DNA of 64,000 nucleotides, taken from the NCBI GenBank assembly GCA_001602415.1, contig CP012155.1:124001-188000 (forward strand), read 5' to 3'. Shown here one piece after another: positions 45,841-53,418 of the stretch. Position 1 is the first letter of the stretch, and every line of letters begins with the position of its first letter. A program made the translations under genes and the position numbers. The notes beneath the pieces are model-generated. The model saw nothing but the letters and a program-made list of their open reading frames with translations, searched no databases and had not been told where the DNA came from. This stretch comes from Bacteroidetes bacterium UKL13-3 (lineage in GTDB: Bacteria; Bacteroidota; Bacteroidia; UKL13-3).

Positions 45841-46473
45841 TTATCTTTTCAAAGATGAAACAATCTGTTTGATGTTTGAGAGCATTTCTTGATCGAGTGG
45901 ATTTAATGCTAACAAGGTTTGTATTCCAGCAGATTCGGCACCCTTAATATTGGCAAAGCTATCGTCAATAAATAAACACTCCTGTGGTTGCTTTTGTATA
46001 TCGCTTAGCACATACTCATAAATATTCTTGTTGGGTTTGCGCAATCCAATTTCATAAGAGAGATATTGTTTATCAAAAAGATTATCCCAACGCTCTATGC
46101 TGAAATGTTTGTTAAGATAGTCCCTCACAAAATCAATATGAATACTGTTTGTATTGCTTAATAAATAGATACGAAACTGTTTGCGCAAACCTTCAATAAT
46201 CCTAAAACGTTCTTCACACGTATCAAGCAACATGGCATTCCAAGCCTCATCAATCTCGGTATCGGTAATATTCCCTTTAAACAACGATTTTATTCCTTGT
46301 CTGAAGTCTGCTGCCGTAATTTTCCCCGTTTCAAAATCAGTAAAGATGGGAGATGCTTCGTTTACATCTTCCAAATCAAGTCCTTTTCTGGCAAAGGCGC
46401 GCAGTGTTTTTCCCTGATCCAAGTCGAGTATCACACCACCAAGGTCAAAAATTATTGTTGAAATTTTATTCAT
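45841..46473 (-). CDS. HAD-superfamily hydrolase (subfamily IA)
   Basis: A 210-residue phosphatase-type HAD protein. Motif I is IIFDLGGVILDLD (the 'GGVIxD' variant typical of YihX-like sugar phosphatases), motif II LLSNTNSIHIDF, motif III lysine in GLRKPNKNIYEYV, and motif IV ECLFIDDSFANIKGAESAGI. The length and 'DLGGV' signature match YihX-like alpha-D-glucose-1-phosphate phosphatases, but the substrate cannot be fixed. It is convergent with the VWA gene and lies just before tRNA-Ile. Confidence 0.9.
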   Translation of the reverse strand: MNKISTIIFDLGGVILDLDQGKTLRAFARKGLDLEDVNEASPIFTDFETGKITAADFRQGIKSLFKGNITDTEIDEAWNAMLLDTCEERFRIIEGLRKQFRIYLLSNTNSIHIDFVRDYLNKHFSIERWDNLFDKQYLSYEIGLRKPNKNIYEYVLSDIQKQPQECLFIDDSFANIKGAESAGIQTLLALNPLDQEMLSNIKQIVSSLKR

Positions 46474-46545
46474 CTATGCTTGTATAACAAGCGGCAAAAA
46501 TATATGTTTGCTACCCATTAAATGCAGTAAATTATTACTGCATCA

Positions 46546-46622
46546 GGGCCTATAGCTCATTCGGTTAGAGCATCTGACTCATAATCAGGGGGTGCCTGGT
46601 TCGATCCCAGGTGGGCCCACCA
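46546..46622 (+). tRNA. tRNA with CAT anticodon, probably Ile2 (lysidine type)
   Basis: A complete cloverleaf with encoded CCA end: acceptor GGGCCTA/TGGGCCC, D-arm GCTC-ATTCGGTTA-GAGC, anticodon arm CTGACTCATAATCAG with anticodon CAT, and T-arm CCTGG-TTCGATC-CCAGG. The sequence GACTCATAATC in the anticodon arm is the pattern of tRNA-Ile2, whose C34 is modified to lysidine. An elongator Met tRNA is the alternative. Confidence 0.92.
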
Positions 46623-46628
46623 GTAAAT

Positions 46629-46666
46629 AAAGGGGTTTAGCGATTTTAGTCGTTAAGCCCCTTTTT
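46629..46666 (+). terminator. Terminator of tRNA-Ile
   Basis: AAAGGGG(T)TTAGCGA pairs with TCGTTAAGCCCCTTT around a TTTTAG loop and is followed by a T-run. Confidence 0.85.
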
Positions 46667-46785
46667 CATTTGCACAAAATTTGCATAAGAATGACGGTCA
46701 TTTTCAAGCATAAATAAAGCCACTCAGTATTAGTGGCTTTTTTGCTCCCTGACCTACCACGATAGCTATCGGTGGAACCAGGTGC

Positions 46786-47070
46786 CTATTGATTAACAGT
46801 AATGATTTTGTGAACCAGTTCAGGATACTGAATCAATGACTCAATAAAACGTTTACTCTTCATTCGCTTAATATGCTTTTCAATTTTCAAGGCATGACTT
46901 CTATTTTCGCAATGAATAATAAGCACTATTTCCCATGGAATTCCTGCTTTTGTCGAATTTGTGTTGAGTTCAAAACTGTTGTGATAGAGAAGTCGTGCGT
47001 TAACATCCGGTGTTTCACCAGTATAATATCGATTGAGTTTATTAGAATATAAAATGTAACAGAAGTGCAT
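46786..47070 (-). CDS. GIY-YIG nuclease-like protein, array copy 1 (most diverged unit)
   Basis: A 94-residue protein of the GIY-YIG superfamily (UvrC-N/YhbQ-like). The catalytic residues are all present: Tyr5 in CYILYS, Tyr16 in YYTGET, Arg26 (ARLLYHN) and Glu64 (IEKHIKRMKSK). Such small stand-alone domains are single-strand or structure-specific DNA nucleases, or homing-type enzymes. Its final codons (ACT GTT AAT CAA TAG) lie in the tRNA-Asn-like anticodon arm of the unit. Copy 1 differs from copies 3-8 at Asn24, His53, Ile63 and Gln81. It is farthest from the intact tRNA and probably the oldest. Confidence 0.78.
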   Translation of the reverse strand: MHFCYILYSNKLNRYYTGETPDVNARLLYHNSFELNTNSTKAGIPWEIVLIIHCENRSHALKIEKHIKRMKSKRFIESLIQYPELVHKIITVNQ

Positions 47071-47160
47071 GGGGTTTGGGGTAAAAAACGAACTCGAACT
47101 TAAATGATTAATGAATCTAAATAAAAAAAGCCACTCGACTGAGTGGCTTTTACTTTTTTG

Positions 47161-47218
47161 CTCCCTGACCTGCCCCGATAGCTATCGGGGGAACCAGGGG
47201 TCTATTGATTAACAGTAA
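47161..47218 (-). other. tRNA-Asn 3'-half fragment with palindrome in the T-loop (representative of eight)
   Basis: Read on the minus strand: anticodon arm with GTT anticodon loop (TTACTGTTAATCA), T-stem CCTGG, then TTC, the palindrome CCCCGATAGCTATCGGGG, and CAGGTCAGGGAG equal to the tRNA 3' strand. Equivalent fragments lie at the start of each 410-bp unit. In the first unit (46745-46802) the palindrome flanks are CCAC/GTGG instead of CCCC/GGGG. These are not functional tRNAs, since the 5' half is missing. Confidence 0.88.
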
Positions 47219-47486
47219 TGATTTTGTGAACCAGTTCAGGATACCGAATCAATGACTCAATAAAACGTTTACTCTTCATTCGCTTAATATGCTTTTCAAT
47301 TTTCAAGGCATGACTTCTATTTTCGCAATGAATAATAAGCACTATTTCCCATGGAATTCCTGCTTTTGTCGAATTTGTGTTGAGTTCAAAACTGTTGTGA
47401 TAGAGAAGTCGTGCGTTAACATCCGGTGTTTCACCAGTATAATATCGATTGAGTTTATTAGAATATAAAATGTAACAGAAGTGCAT
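47202..47486 (-). CDS. GIY-YIG nuclease-like protein, array copy 2
   Basis: Same 94-residue GIY-YIG protein; it shares Asn24, His53 and Ile63 with copy 1 but has Arg81 as in the later copies, so it is intermediate between copy 1 and copies 3-8. The catalytic Tyr5, Tyr16, Arg26 and Glu64 are intact. Its 3' end lies in the tRNA-Asn-like segment of its unit (47161-47218). Confidence 0.78.
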   Translation of the reverse strand: MHFCYILYSNKLNRYYTGETPDVNARLLYHNSFELNTNSTKAGIPWEIVLIIHCENRSHALKIEKHIKRMKSKRFIESLIRYPELVHKIITVNQ

Positions 47487-47611
47487 GGGGTTTGGGGTAA
47501 AAAACGAACTCGAACTTAAATGATTAATGAATCTAAATAAAAAAAGCCACTCGACTGAGTAGCTTTTTTGCTCCCTGACCTGCCCCGATAGCTATCGGGG
47601 GAACCAGGGGT

Positions 47612-47896
47612 CTATTGATTAACAGTAATGATTTTGTGAACCAGTTCAGGATACCGAATCAATGATTCAATAAATCGTTTACTCTTCATTCGCTTAATAT
47701 GCTTTTCAACTTTCAAGGCATGACTTCTATTTTCGCAAGGAATAATAAGCACTATTTCCCATGGAATTCCTGCTTTTGTCGAATTTGTGTTGAGTTCAAA
47801 ACTGTTGTGATACAAAAGTCGTGCGTCAACATCCGGTGTTTCACCAGTATAATATCGATTGAGTTTATTAGAATATAAAATGTAACAGAAGTGCAT
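47612..47896 (-). CDS. GIY-YIG nuclease-like protein, array copy 3
   Basis: The common form of the protein: Asp24, Pro53 and Val63, with all catalytic residues intact. The reading frame is preserved, with 410-bp spacing to its neighbours, which argues against simple decay. Confidence 0.78.
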   Translation of the reverse strand: MHFCYILYSNKLNRYYTGETPDVDARLLYHNSFELNTNSTKAGIPWEIVLIIPCENRSHALKVEKHIKRMKSKRFIESLIRYPELVHKIITVNQ

Positions 47897-48021
47897 GGGG
47901 TTTGGGGTAAAAAACGAACTCGAACTTAAATGATTAATGAATCTAAATAAAAAAAGCCACTCGACTGAGTAGCTTTTTTGCTCCCTGACCTGCCCCGATA
48001 GCTATCGGGGGAACCAGGGGT

Positions 48022-48306
48022 CTATTGATTAACAGTAATGATTTTGTGAACCAGTTCAGGATACCGAATCAATGATTCAATAAATCGTTTACTCTTCATT
48101 CGCTTAATATGCTTTTCAACTTTCAAGGGATGACTTCTATTTTCGCAAGGAATAATAAGCACTATTTCCCATGGAATTCCTGCTTTTGTCGAATTTGTGT
48201 TGAGTTCAAAACTGTTGTGATACAAAAGTCGTGCGTCAACATCCGGTGTTTCACCAGTATAATATCGATTGAGTTTATTAGAATATAAAATGTAACAGAA
48301 GTGCAT
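48022..48306 (-). CDS. GIY-YIG nuclease-like protein, array copy 4
   Basis: Same as the common form except for Pro60 in place of Ala (SHPLK), four residues before catalytic Glu64. A proline at the start of that helix could weaken activity; otherwise it is intact. Confidence 0.77.
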   Translation of the reverse strand: MHFCYILYSNKLNRYYTGETPDVDARLLYHNSFELNTNSTKAGIPWEIVLIIPCENRSHPLKVEKHIKRMKSKRFIESLIRYPELVHKIITVNQ

Positions 48307-48431
48307 GGGGTTTGGGGTAAAAAACGAACTCGAACTTAAATGATTAATGAATCTAAATAAAAAAAGCCACTCGACTGAGTAGCTTTTTTGCTCCCTGACC
48401 TGCCCCGATAGCTATCGGGGGAACCAGGGGT

Positions 48432-48716
48432 CTATTGATTAACAGTAATGATTTTGTGAACCAGTTCAGGATACCGAATCAATGATTCAATAAATCGTTT
48501 ACTCTTCATTCGCTTAATATGCTTTTCAACTTTCAAGGCATGACTTCTATTTTCGCAAGGAATAATAAGCACTATTTCCCATGGAATTCCTGCTTTTGTC
48601 GAATTTGTGTTGAGTTCAAAACTGTTGTGATACAAAAGTCGTGCGTCAACATCCGGTGTTTCACCAGTATAATATCGATTGAGTTTATTAGAATATAAAA
48701 TGTAACAGAAGTGCAT
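48432..48716 (-). CDS. GIY-YIG nuclease-like protein, array copy 5
   Basis: Protein identical to copy 3. Leader and terminator sequences match the neighbouring units. Confidence 0.78.
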   Translation of the reverse strand: MHFCYILYSNKLNRYYTGETPDVDARLLYHNSFELNTNSTKAGIPWEIVLIIPCENRSHALKVEKHIKRMKSKRFIESLIRYPELVHKIITVNQ

Positions 48717-48841
48717 GGGGTTTGGGGTAAAAAACGAACTCGAACTTAAATGATTAATGAATCTAAATAAAAAAAGCCACTCGACTGAGTAGCTTTTTTG
48801 CTCCCTGACCTGCCCCGATAGCTATCGGGGGAACCAGGGGT

Positions 48842-49126
48842 CTATTGATTAACAGTAATGATTTTGTGAACCAGTTCAGGATACCGAATCAATGATTCAA
48901 TAAATCGTTTACTCTTCATTCGCTTAATATGCTTTTCAACTTTCAAGGCATGACTTCTATTTTCGCAAGGAATAATAAGCACTATTTCCCATGGAATTCC
49001 TGCTTTTGTCGAATTTGTGTTGAGTTCAAAACTGTTGTGATACAAAAGTCGTGCGTCAACATCCGGTGTTTCACCAGTATAATATCGATTGAGTTTATTA
49101 GAATATAAAATGTAACAGAAGTGCAT
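48842..49126 (-). CDS. GIY-YIG nuclease-like protein, array copy 6
   Basis: Protein identical to copy 3. The leader carries AAAATGAACTCG instead of AAAACGAACTCG and the terminator reads GAGTGGC, differences shared only with copy 7, so these two units are most closely related. Confidence 0.78.
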   Translation of the reverse strand: MHFCYILYSNKLNRYYTGETPDVDARLLYHNSFELNTNSTKAGIPWEIVLIIPCENRSHALKVEKHIKRMKSKRFIESLIRYPELVHKIITVNQ

Positions 49127-49251
49127 GGGGTTTGGGGTAAAAAATGAACTCGAACTTAAATGATTAATGAATCTAAATAAAAAAAGCCACTCGACTGAGT
49201 GGCTTTTTTGCTCCCTGACCTGCCCCGATAGCTATCGGGGGAACCAGGGGT

Positions 49252-49536
49252 CTATTGATTAACAGTAATGATTTTGTGAACCAGTTCAGGATACCGAATC
49301 AATGATTCAATAAATCGTTTACTCTTCATTCGCTTAATATGCTTTTCAACTTTCAAGGCATGACTTCTATTTTCGCAAGGAATAATAAGCACTATTTCCC
49401 ATGGAATTCCTGCTTTTGTCGAATTTGTGTTGAGTTCAAAACTGTTGTGATACAAAAGTCGTGCGTCAACATCCGGTGTTTCACCAGTATAATATCGATT
49501 GAGTTTATTAGAATATAAAATGTAACAGAAGTGCAT
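49252..49536 (-). CDS. GIY-YIG nuclease-like protein, array copy 7
   Basis: Protein identical to copy 3; leader variant shared with copy 6. Confidence 0.78.
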   Translation of the reverse strand: MHFCYILYSNKLNRYYTGETPDVDARLLYHNSFELNTNSTKAGIPWEIVLIIPCENRSHALKVEKHIKRMKSKRFIESLIRYPELVHKIITVNQ

Positions 49537-49661
49537 GGGGTTTGGGGTAAAAAATGAACTCGAACTTAAATGATTAATGAATCTAAATAAAAAAAGCCAC
49601 TCGACTGAGTGGCTTTTTTGCTCCCTGACCTGCCCCGATAGCTATCGGGGGAACCAGGGGT

Positions 49662-49946
49662 CTATTGATTAACAGTAATGATTTTGTGAACCAGTTCAGG
49701 ATACCGAATCAATGATTCAATAAATCGTTTACTCTTCATTCGCTTAATATGCTTTTCAACTTTCAAGGCATGACTTCTATTTTCGCAAGGAATAATAAGC
49801 ACTATTTCCCATGGAATTCCTGCTTTTGTCGAATTTGTGTTGAGTTCAAAACTGTTGTGATACAAAAGTCGTGCGTCAACATCCGGTGTTTCACCAGTAT
49901 AATATCGATTGAGTTTATTAGAATATAAAATGTAACAGAAGTGCAT
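49662..49946 (-). CDS. GIY-YIG nuclease-like protein, array copy 8 (next to intact tRNA)
   Basis: Protein identical to copy 3. This unit lies directly downstream of the intact tRNA-Asn: the terminator at 49999-50029 separates them. A read-through transcript of the tRNA would run into this gene. Confidence 0.78.
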   Translation of the reverse strand: MHFCYILYSNKLNRYYTGETPDVDARLLYHNSFELNTNSTKAGIPWEIVLIIPCENRSHALKVEKHIKRMKSKRFIESLIRYPELVHKIITVNQ

Positions 49947-49998
49947 GGGGTTTGGGGTAAAAAACGAACTCGAACTTAAATGATTAATGAATCTAAAT

Positions 49999-50029
49999 AA
50001 AAAAAGCCACTCGACTGAGTAGCTTTTTT
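49999..50029 (-). terminator. Terminator following tRNA-Asn
   Basis: Minus strand: AAAAAAGCTACTC, AGTC loop, GAGTGGCTTTTTTT, with one G-T type mismatch. It follows the 3' end of tRNA-Asn by one base. The same hairpin is repeated after each tRNA 3'-half fragment in the array. Confidence 0.85.
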
Positions 50030-50030
50030 G

Positions 50031-50104
50031 CTCCCTGACCTGGGCTCGAACCAGGGACCTAGTGATTAACAGTCACTCGCTCTAACCAGCTGAGCTATCA
50101 AGGA
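50031..50104 (-). tRNA. tRNA-Asn (anticodon GTT), intact
   Basis: Minus-strand cloverleaf: acceptor TCCTTGA/TCAGGGA with discriminator G, D-arm GCTC-AGCTGGTTA-GAGC, anticodon arm AGTGACTGTTAATCACT with GTT, and T-arm CCTGG-TTCGAGC-CCAGG. The CCA end is not encoded. It is the only intact copy in the window and lies exactly between the two arrays built from its halves. Confidence 0.96.
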
Positions 50105-50980
50105 ATATTTTCCGATTTCAAATTATTAGAGTCTGCTGTTACTCGCTCTAACCTCCCGATAGCTATCGGGAGAGCTATCAAGGAATATTTTCCGATTTCA
50201 AATTATTAGAGTCTGCTGTTACTCGCTCTAACCTCCCGATAGCTATCGGGAGAGCTATCAAGGAATATTTTCCGATTTCAAATTATTAGAGTCTGCTGTT
50301 ACTCGCTCTAACCTCCCGATAGCTATCGGGAGAGCTATCAAGGAATATTTTCCGATTTCAAATTATTAGAGTCTGCTGTTACTCGCTCTAACCTCCCGAT
50401 AGCTATCGGGAGAGCTATCAAGGAATATTTTCCGATTTCAAATTATTAGAGTCTGCTGTTACTCGCTCTAACCTCCCGATAGCTATCGGGAGAGCTATCA
50501 AGGAATATTTTCCGATTTCAAATTATTAGAGTCTGCTGTTACTCGCTCTAACCTCCCGATAGCTATCGGGAGAGCTATCAAGGAATATTTTCCGATTTCA
50601 AATTATTAGAGTCTGCTGTTACTCGCTCTAACCTCCCGATAGCTATCGGGAGAGCTATCAAGGAATATTTTCCGATTTCAAATTATTAGAGTCTGCTGTT
50701 ACTCGCTCTAACCTCCCGATAGCTATCGGGAGAGCTATCAAGGAATATTTACCGATTTCAAGTTGTCAGAGTCTGTTATTGCTCGCTCTAACCTCCCGAT
50801 AGCTATCGGGAGAGCTATCAAGGAATATTTACCGATTTCAAGTTTTCAGAGTCTGTTGTTACTCGCTCTAACCTCCCGATAGCTATCGGGAGAGCTATCA
50901 AGGAATATTTACCGATTTCAAGTTGTCTGAGTCTGTTGCTACTCGCTCTAACCTCCCGATAGCTATCGGGAGAGCTATCA
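50101..50980 (-). repeat. Tandem array of eleven 80-bp units carrying tRNA-Asn 5' halves
   Basis: The unit boundary recurs every 80 bp from 50101 to 50901. Read on the minus strand each unit has TCCTTGATAGCTC (acceptor and D-stem, 13 of 13 matches to tRNA-Asn), the palindrome TCCCGATAGCTATCGGGA in the D-loop, then GGTTAGAGCGAGT (13 of 13). A hairpin GAGTAACAGCAGACTC replaces the anticodon arm and is followed by the tRNA leader sequence. The eight units next to the tRNA are nearly identical; the three farthest (50741, 50821, 50901) have several substitutions. The spacing is constant with no variable spacers, so it is not a CRISPR array. Confidence 0.95.
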
Positions 50981-51068
50981 AGGATATTTTCCCTAACGGG
51001 GATGCAATGATAGGATATGAAAATTAAATACGCAATATTTGCCGCAAAAAAATTTAAAAATAATTTAT

Positions 51069-51992
51069 ATGAGTTTATTAGTTGTTGGTAGTGTGGCGTT
51101 TGACGCCATCGAAACACCATTCGGAAAAACAGACAAAATCGTTGGAGGAGCAGCTTCGTACATTTCTTTGGCTACTTCTTACTTCACAAAAGGAACCAAA
51201 CTGGTTGCTGTAGTTGGCGAGGATTTTCCGCAAGAGTTTATTGAAACACTGCAAAACCGAGGTGTATCAACCGAAGGATTGCAAATAAAACAAGGTGAAA
51301 AATCATTTTTTTGGAGTGGAAAGTACCACACCGATATGAATTCACGCGATACATTGATTACCGAATTAAACGTGCTTGGTAATTTTGATCCTATCATCCC
51401 GGAGTCTTACCAAGATTGTGAGTTTTTAATGTTAGGAAACCTTACTCCTGCAGTTCAGCAAACAGTTATCAATCGTTTAACCAAACGCCCTAAGCTTATT
51501 GTGATGGACACCATGAACTTTTGGATGGAAATTGCCTTGGATGATTTGAAAAAGACCATTTCAATGGTGGATGTTTTAACCATTAATGATGAAGAAGCAC
51601 GTCAATTGTCGGGTGAGTATTCATTGGTAAAAGCCGCAGCCAAAATTCAGGCAATGGGACCTAAATATTTGATTATTAAAAAAGGCGAAAACGGAGCGTT
51701 ATTGTTTCATGGTAAAGAAGTGTTTTTTGCGCCTGCATTGCCTTTGGAGGAAGTGTTTGATCCAACAGGGGCTGGCGATACATTTGCTGGAGGGTTTATT
51801 GGATACCTCGCCAAAACAGGAGATATTTCATTTGAAAACATGAAAAATGCAATCATCTACGGATCGGCTATGGCATCTTTCTGTGTTGAGAAATTTGGAA
51901 CCGAACGTATCATGGATTTGAAAGAGGATGAATTACAAGCTCGAATTCAGCAATTTCAGAAGTTGGTGAAGTTTGGTGCATTATCTTTTTAG
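51069..51992 (+). CDS. PfkB-family sugar/nucleoside kinase
   Basis: A 307-residue ribokinase-family enzyme. The frame extends back to a TTG at 51039, but the ATG at 51069 gives the typical start SLLVVGSVAFDAIETPFG. Further motifs are the glycine-rich KIVGGAASYISLATSYF and the C-terminal ATP site/catalytic-base signature DPTGAGDTFAGGFIGYL (Asp of GAGD). An adenosine kinase- or sugar kinase-like substrate is likely but cannot be named. It follows the repeat array by about 90 bp and precedes glutamate dehydrogenase on the same strand, though the latter has its own promoter. Confidence 0.92.
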   Translation: MSLLVVGSVAFDAIETPFGKTDKIVGGAASYISLATSYFTKGTKLVAVVGEDFPQEFIETLQNRGVSTEGLQIKQGEKSFFWSGKYHTDMNSRDTLITELNVLGNFDPIIPESYQDCEFLMLGNLTPAVQQTVINRLTKRPKLIVMDTMNFWMEIALDDLKKTISMVDVLTINDEEARQLSGEYSLVKAAAKIQAMGPKYLIIKKGENGALLFHGKEVFFAPALPLEEVFDPTGAGDTFAGGFIGYLAKTGDISFENMKNAIIYGSAMASFCVEKFGTERIMDLKEDELQARIQQFQKLVKFGALSF

Positions 51993-51996
51993 GCAT

Positions 51997-52026
51997 TTGT
52001 TAAAACAGCTTCAATTGTTACATTTG
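51997..52026 (+). promoter_or_regulatory. Promoter of the glutamate dehydrogenase gene
   Basis: TTG (51997-51999), a 19-nt spacer, then TACATTTG (52019-52026): a full consensus match. Start expected near 52033, 25 bp before the ATG. Confidence 0.75.
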
Positions 52027-52057
52027 CCCCACATTATATTAAAGTAATATTACTATC

Positions 52058-53329
52058 ATGTCAAAAAACACAGCAACACACAGCAACGACAATCCATTCG
52101 AGTCAATGATGTCACGTTTCGATGAGGCAGCACGCATTATTGGATTAGATGAAGGTTCATACAACGTATTAAAATCACCACAAAAGTCAGTTATCGTCTC
52201 TATTCCGGTTACCATGGATAATGGACAGGTTCAGGTTTTTGAAGGATTTCGCGTAGTTCATAACGCTAATCTTGGTCCCTCAAAAGGAGGTATTCGTTAT
52301 TCAATGGATGTTAACTTGGATGAGGTGAAAGCACTTGCTGCTTGGATGACATGGAAATGTGCTGTTGTAGGTATTCCTTATGGAGGTGGTAAAGGTGGTG
52401 TTAAATGTGATCCACGTAAATTAAGCAAAGGAGAGTTAGAAAGATTAACACGTGCCTACACTGATTTAATGGTGGATGTATTTGGTCCTGATAAAGATAT
52501 TCCAGCTCCTGATATGGGAACTGGTCAGCAAGAAATGGCCTGGATTATGGATGAGTATTCTAAGTTAGTTGGATATTCATCACCTGCCGTAGTTACAGGT
52601 AAACCATTGGTTTTGGGTGGTTCATTAGGTCGCGTTGAAGCAACCGGACGTGGAGTAATGGTTTCAACTCGTTCGGCATTATCTAAATTAGGTATTAGCC
52701 CAATTGGATGTACTTGCGCTGTTCAAGGTTTTGGAAACGTTGGTTCGATCTCAGCTAAATTATTGGCTATGCAAGGAATGAAGGTTCTAGCTATAAGTGA
52801 TGTTACAGGAGGATACTTTAATCCGGAAGGAATTGATGTTGATGCGGCTATTGCATACAGAGATGGAAACGGTGGAACATTAGAAGGATTTAAAGCACAA
52901 CGCATCAGCAACGAAGAATTGTTGGAACTAGATGTTACGGTGTTGGTTCCAGCTGCTATGGAAAACCAAATTACACCAGATAATGCTGATAAAATCAAAG
53001 CGAAGCTGATTGTAGAAGGAGCGAACGGACCAACAGTTGCCGGTGCTGATACAATTTTGAATAAAAAAGGAGTAATGGTAGTGCCAGATATTCTTGCTAA
53101 TGCAGGAGGGGTTACCGTTTCTTATTTTGAGTGGGTACAAAACCGTTTAGGGTATTTTTGGACAGAAGAACGCGTTTACCGCAGAGCGGATCGTGTGATG
53201 AAAACAGCATTCGAATCGGTATATGCTGCATCTCAAAAATACAATATCAGTATGCGCATTGCTGCTTACGTTGTAGCTATAGCAAAAGTTGCCGAGGTAG
53301 AAAAATTACGTGGTAAATTTGGGTTATAA
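52058..53329 (+). CDS. Glutamate dehydrogenase (Glu/Leu/Phe/Val family)
   Basis: A 423-residue hexameric-type dehydrogenase interconverting glutamate and 2-oxoglutarate. The substrate domain contains the catalytic lysine region IPYGGGKGGVKCDPRKLS, plus the earlier KGGIRYSMDV. The NAD(P) domain has VQGFGNVGSISAKLLA. The length and sequence are those of the catabolic/NAD-type short GDH. It has its own promoter. An unusual pair of crossed inverted repeats marks its end at 53341-53391. The psd gene follows. Confidence 0.95.
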   Translation: MSKNTATHSNDNPFESMMSRFDEAARIIGLDEGSYNVLKSPQKSVIVSIPVTMDNGQVQVFEGFRVVHNANLGPSKGGIRYSMDVNLDEVKALAAWMTWKCAVVGIPYGGGKGGVKCDPRKLSKGELERLTRAYTDLMVDVFGPDKDIPAPDMGTGQQEMAWIMDEYSKLVGYSSPAVVTGKPLVLGGSLGRVEATGRGVMVSTRSALSKLGISPIGCTCAVQGFGNVGSISAKLLAMQGMKVLAISDVTGGYFNPEGIDVDAAIAYRDGNGGTLEGFKAQRISNEELLELDVTVLVPAAMENQITPDNADKIKAKLIVEGANGPTVAGADTILNKKGVMVVPDILANAGGVTVSYFEWVQNRLGYFWTEERVYRRADRVMKTAFESVYAASQKYNISMRIAAYVVAIAKVAEVEKLRGKFGL

Positions 53330-53340
53330 TACCTGATTTA

Positions 53341-53395
53341 CTCTCACAGCCACAGATTAGCGCAGAATTTTTTCTGTGAGAGTCTGTGGCTTTTT
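53341..53395 (+). terminator. Terminator with two crossed inverted repeats
   Basis: AGCCACAGA (53348-53356) pairs with TCTGTGGCT (53383-53391) and is followed by a T-run. CTCTCACAG (53341-53349) also pairs with CTGTGAGAG (53374-53382). The two pairings cross, so they are alternative structures or a pseudoknot. Confidence 0.75.
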
Positions 53396-53418
53396 ATCAT
53401 ATACTAAAATAATAAACT

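Larger units (their letters stand above)
46745..50030 (-). repeat. Tandem array of eight 410-416-bp units carrying tRNA-Asn 3' halves and GIY-YIG genes
   Basis: Units begin at 46745, 47161, 47571, 47981, 48391, 48801, 49211 and 49621; the next would coincide with the intact tRNA-Asn at 50031. Read on the minus strand, each holds a terminator hairpin (AAAAGC.ACTCAGTCGAGTGGC), about 75 bp of leader, a 94-residue GIY-YIG gene, and then a tRNA-Asn 3' half. That half matches 24 of 28 positions from the anticodon arm to TTC, and in the standard units 12 of 12 in the 3' acceptor and T-stem strand. Its T-loop is replaced by CCCCGATAGCTATCGGGG. Units 2-8 are nearly identical; unit 1 has the most changes and a 6-bp longer junction. 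Confidence 0.95.

Noticed and set aside
46745-50030. Insertion-sequence or transposon array
   Set aside because: No transposase and no terminal inverted repeats; the unit ends are tRNA-Asn 3' fragments.
50101-50980. CRISPR array
   Set aside because: Regular 80-bp repeats without variable spacers, no cas genes nearby, and each unit is a tRNA-Asn 5' half with a palindrome.
46745-50980. The repeats are merely an assembly artefact
   Set aside because: Not excluded, but the units differ by scattered point changes, and divergence follows array order, which is unlike simple copy errors.
50818-51120. A 100-residue minus-strand reading frame across the repeat edge
   Set aside because: It runs through the tRNA-half repeat and the pfkB leader, has no recognisable product and depends on repeat sequence.
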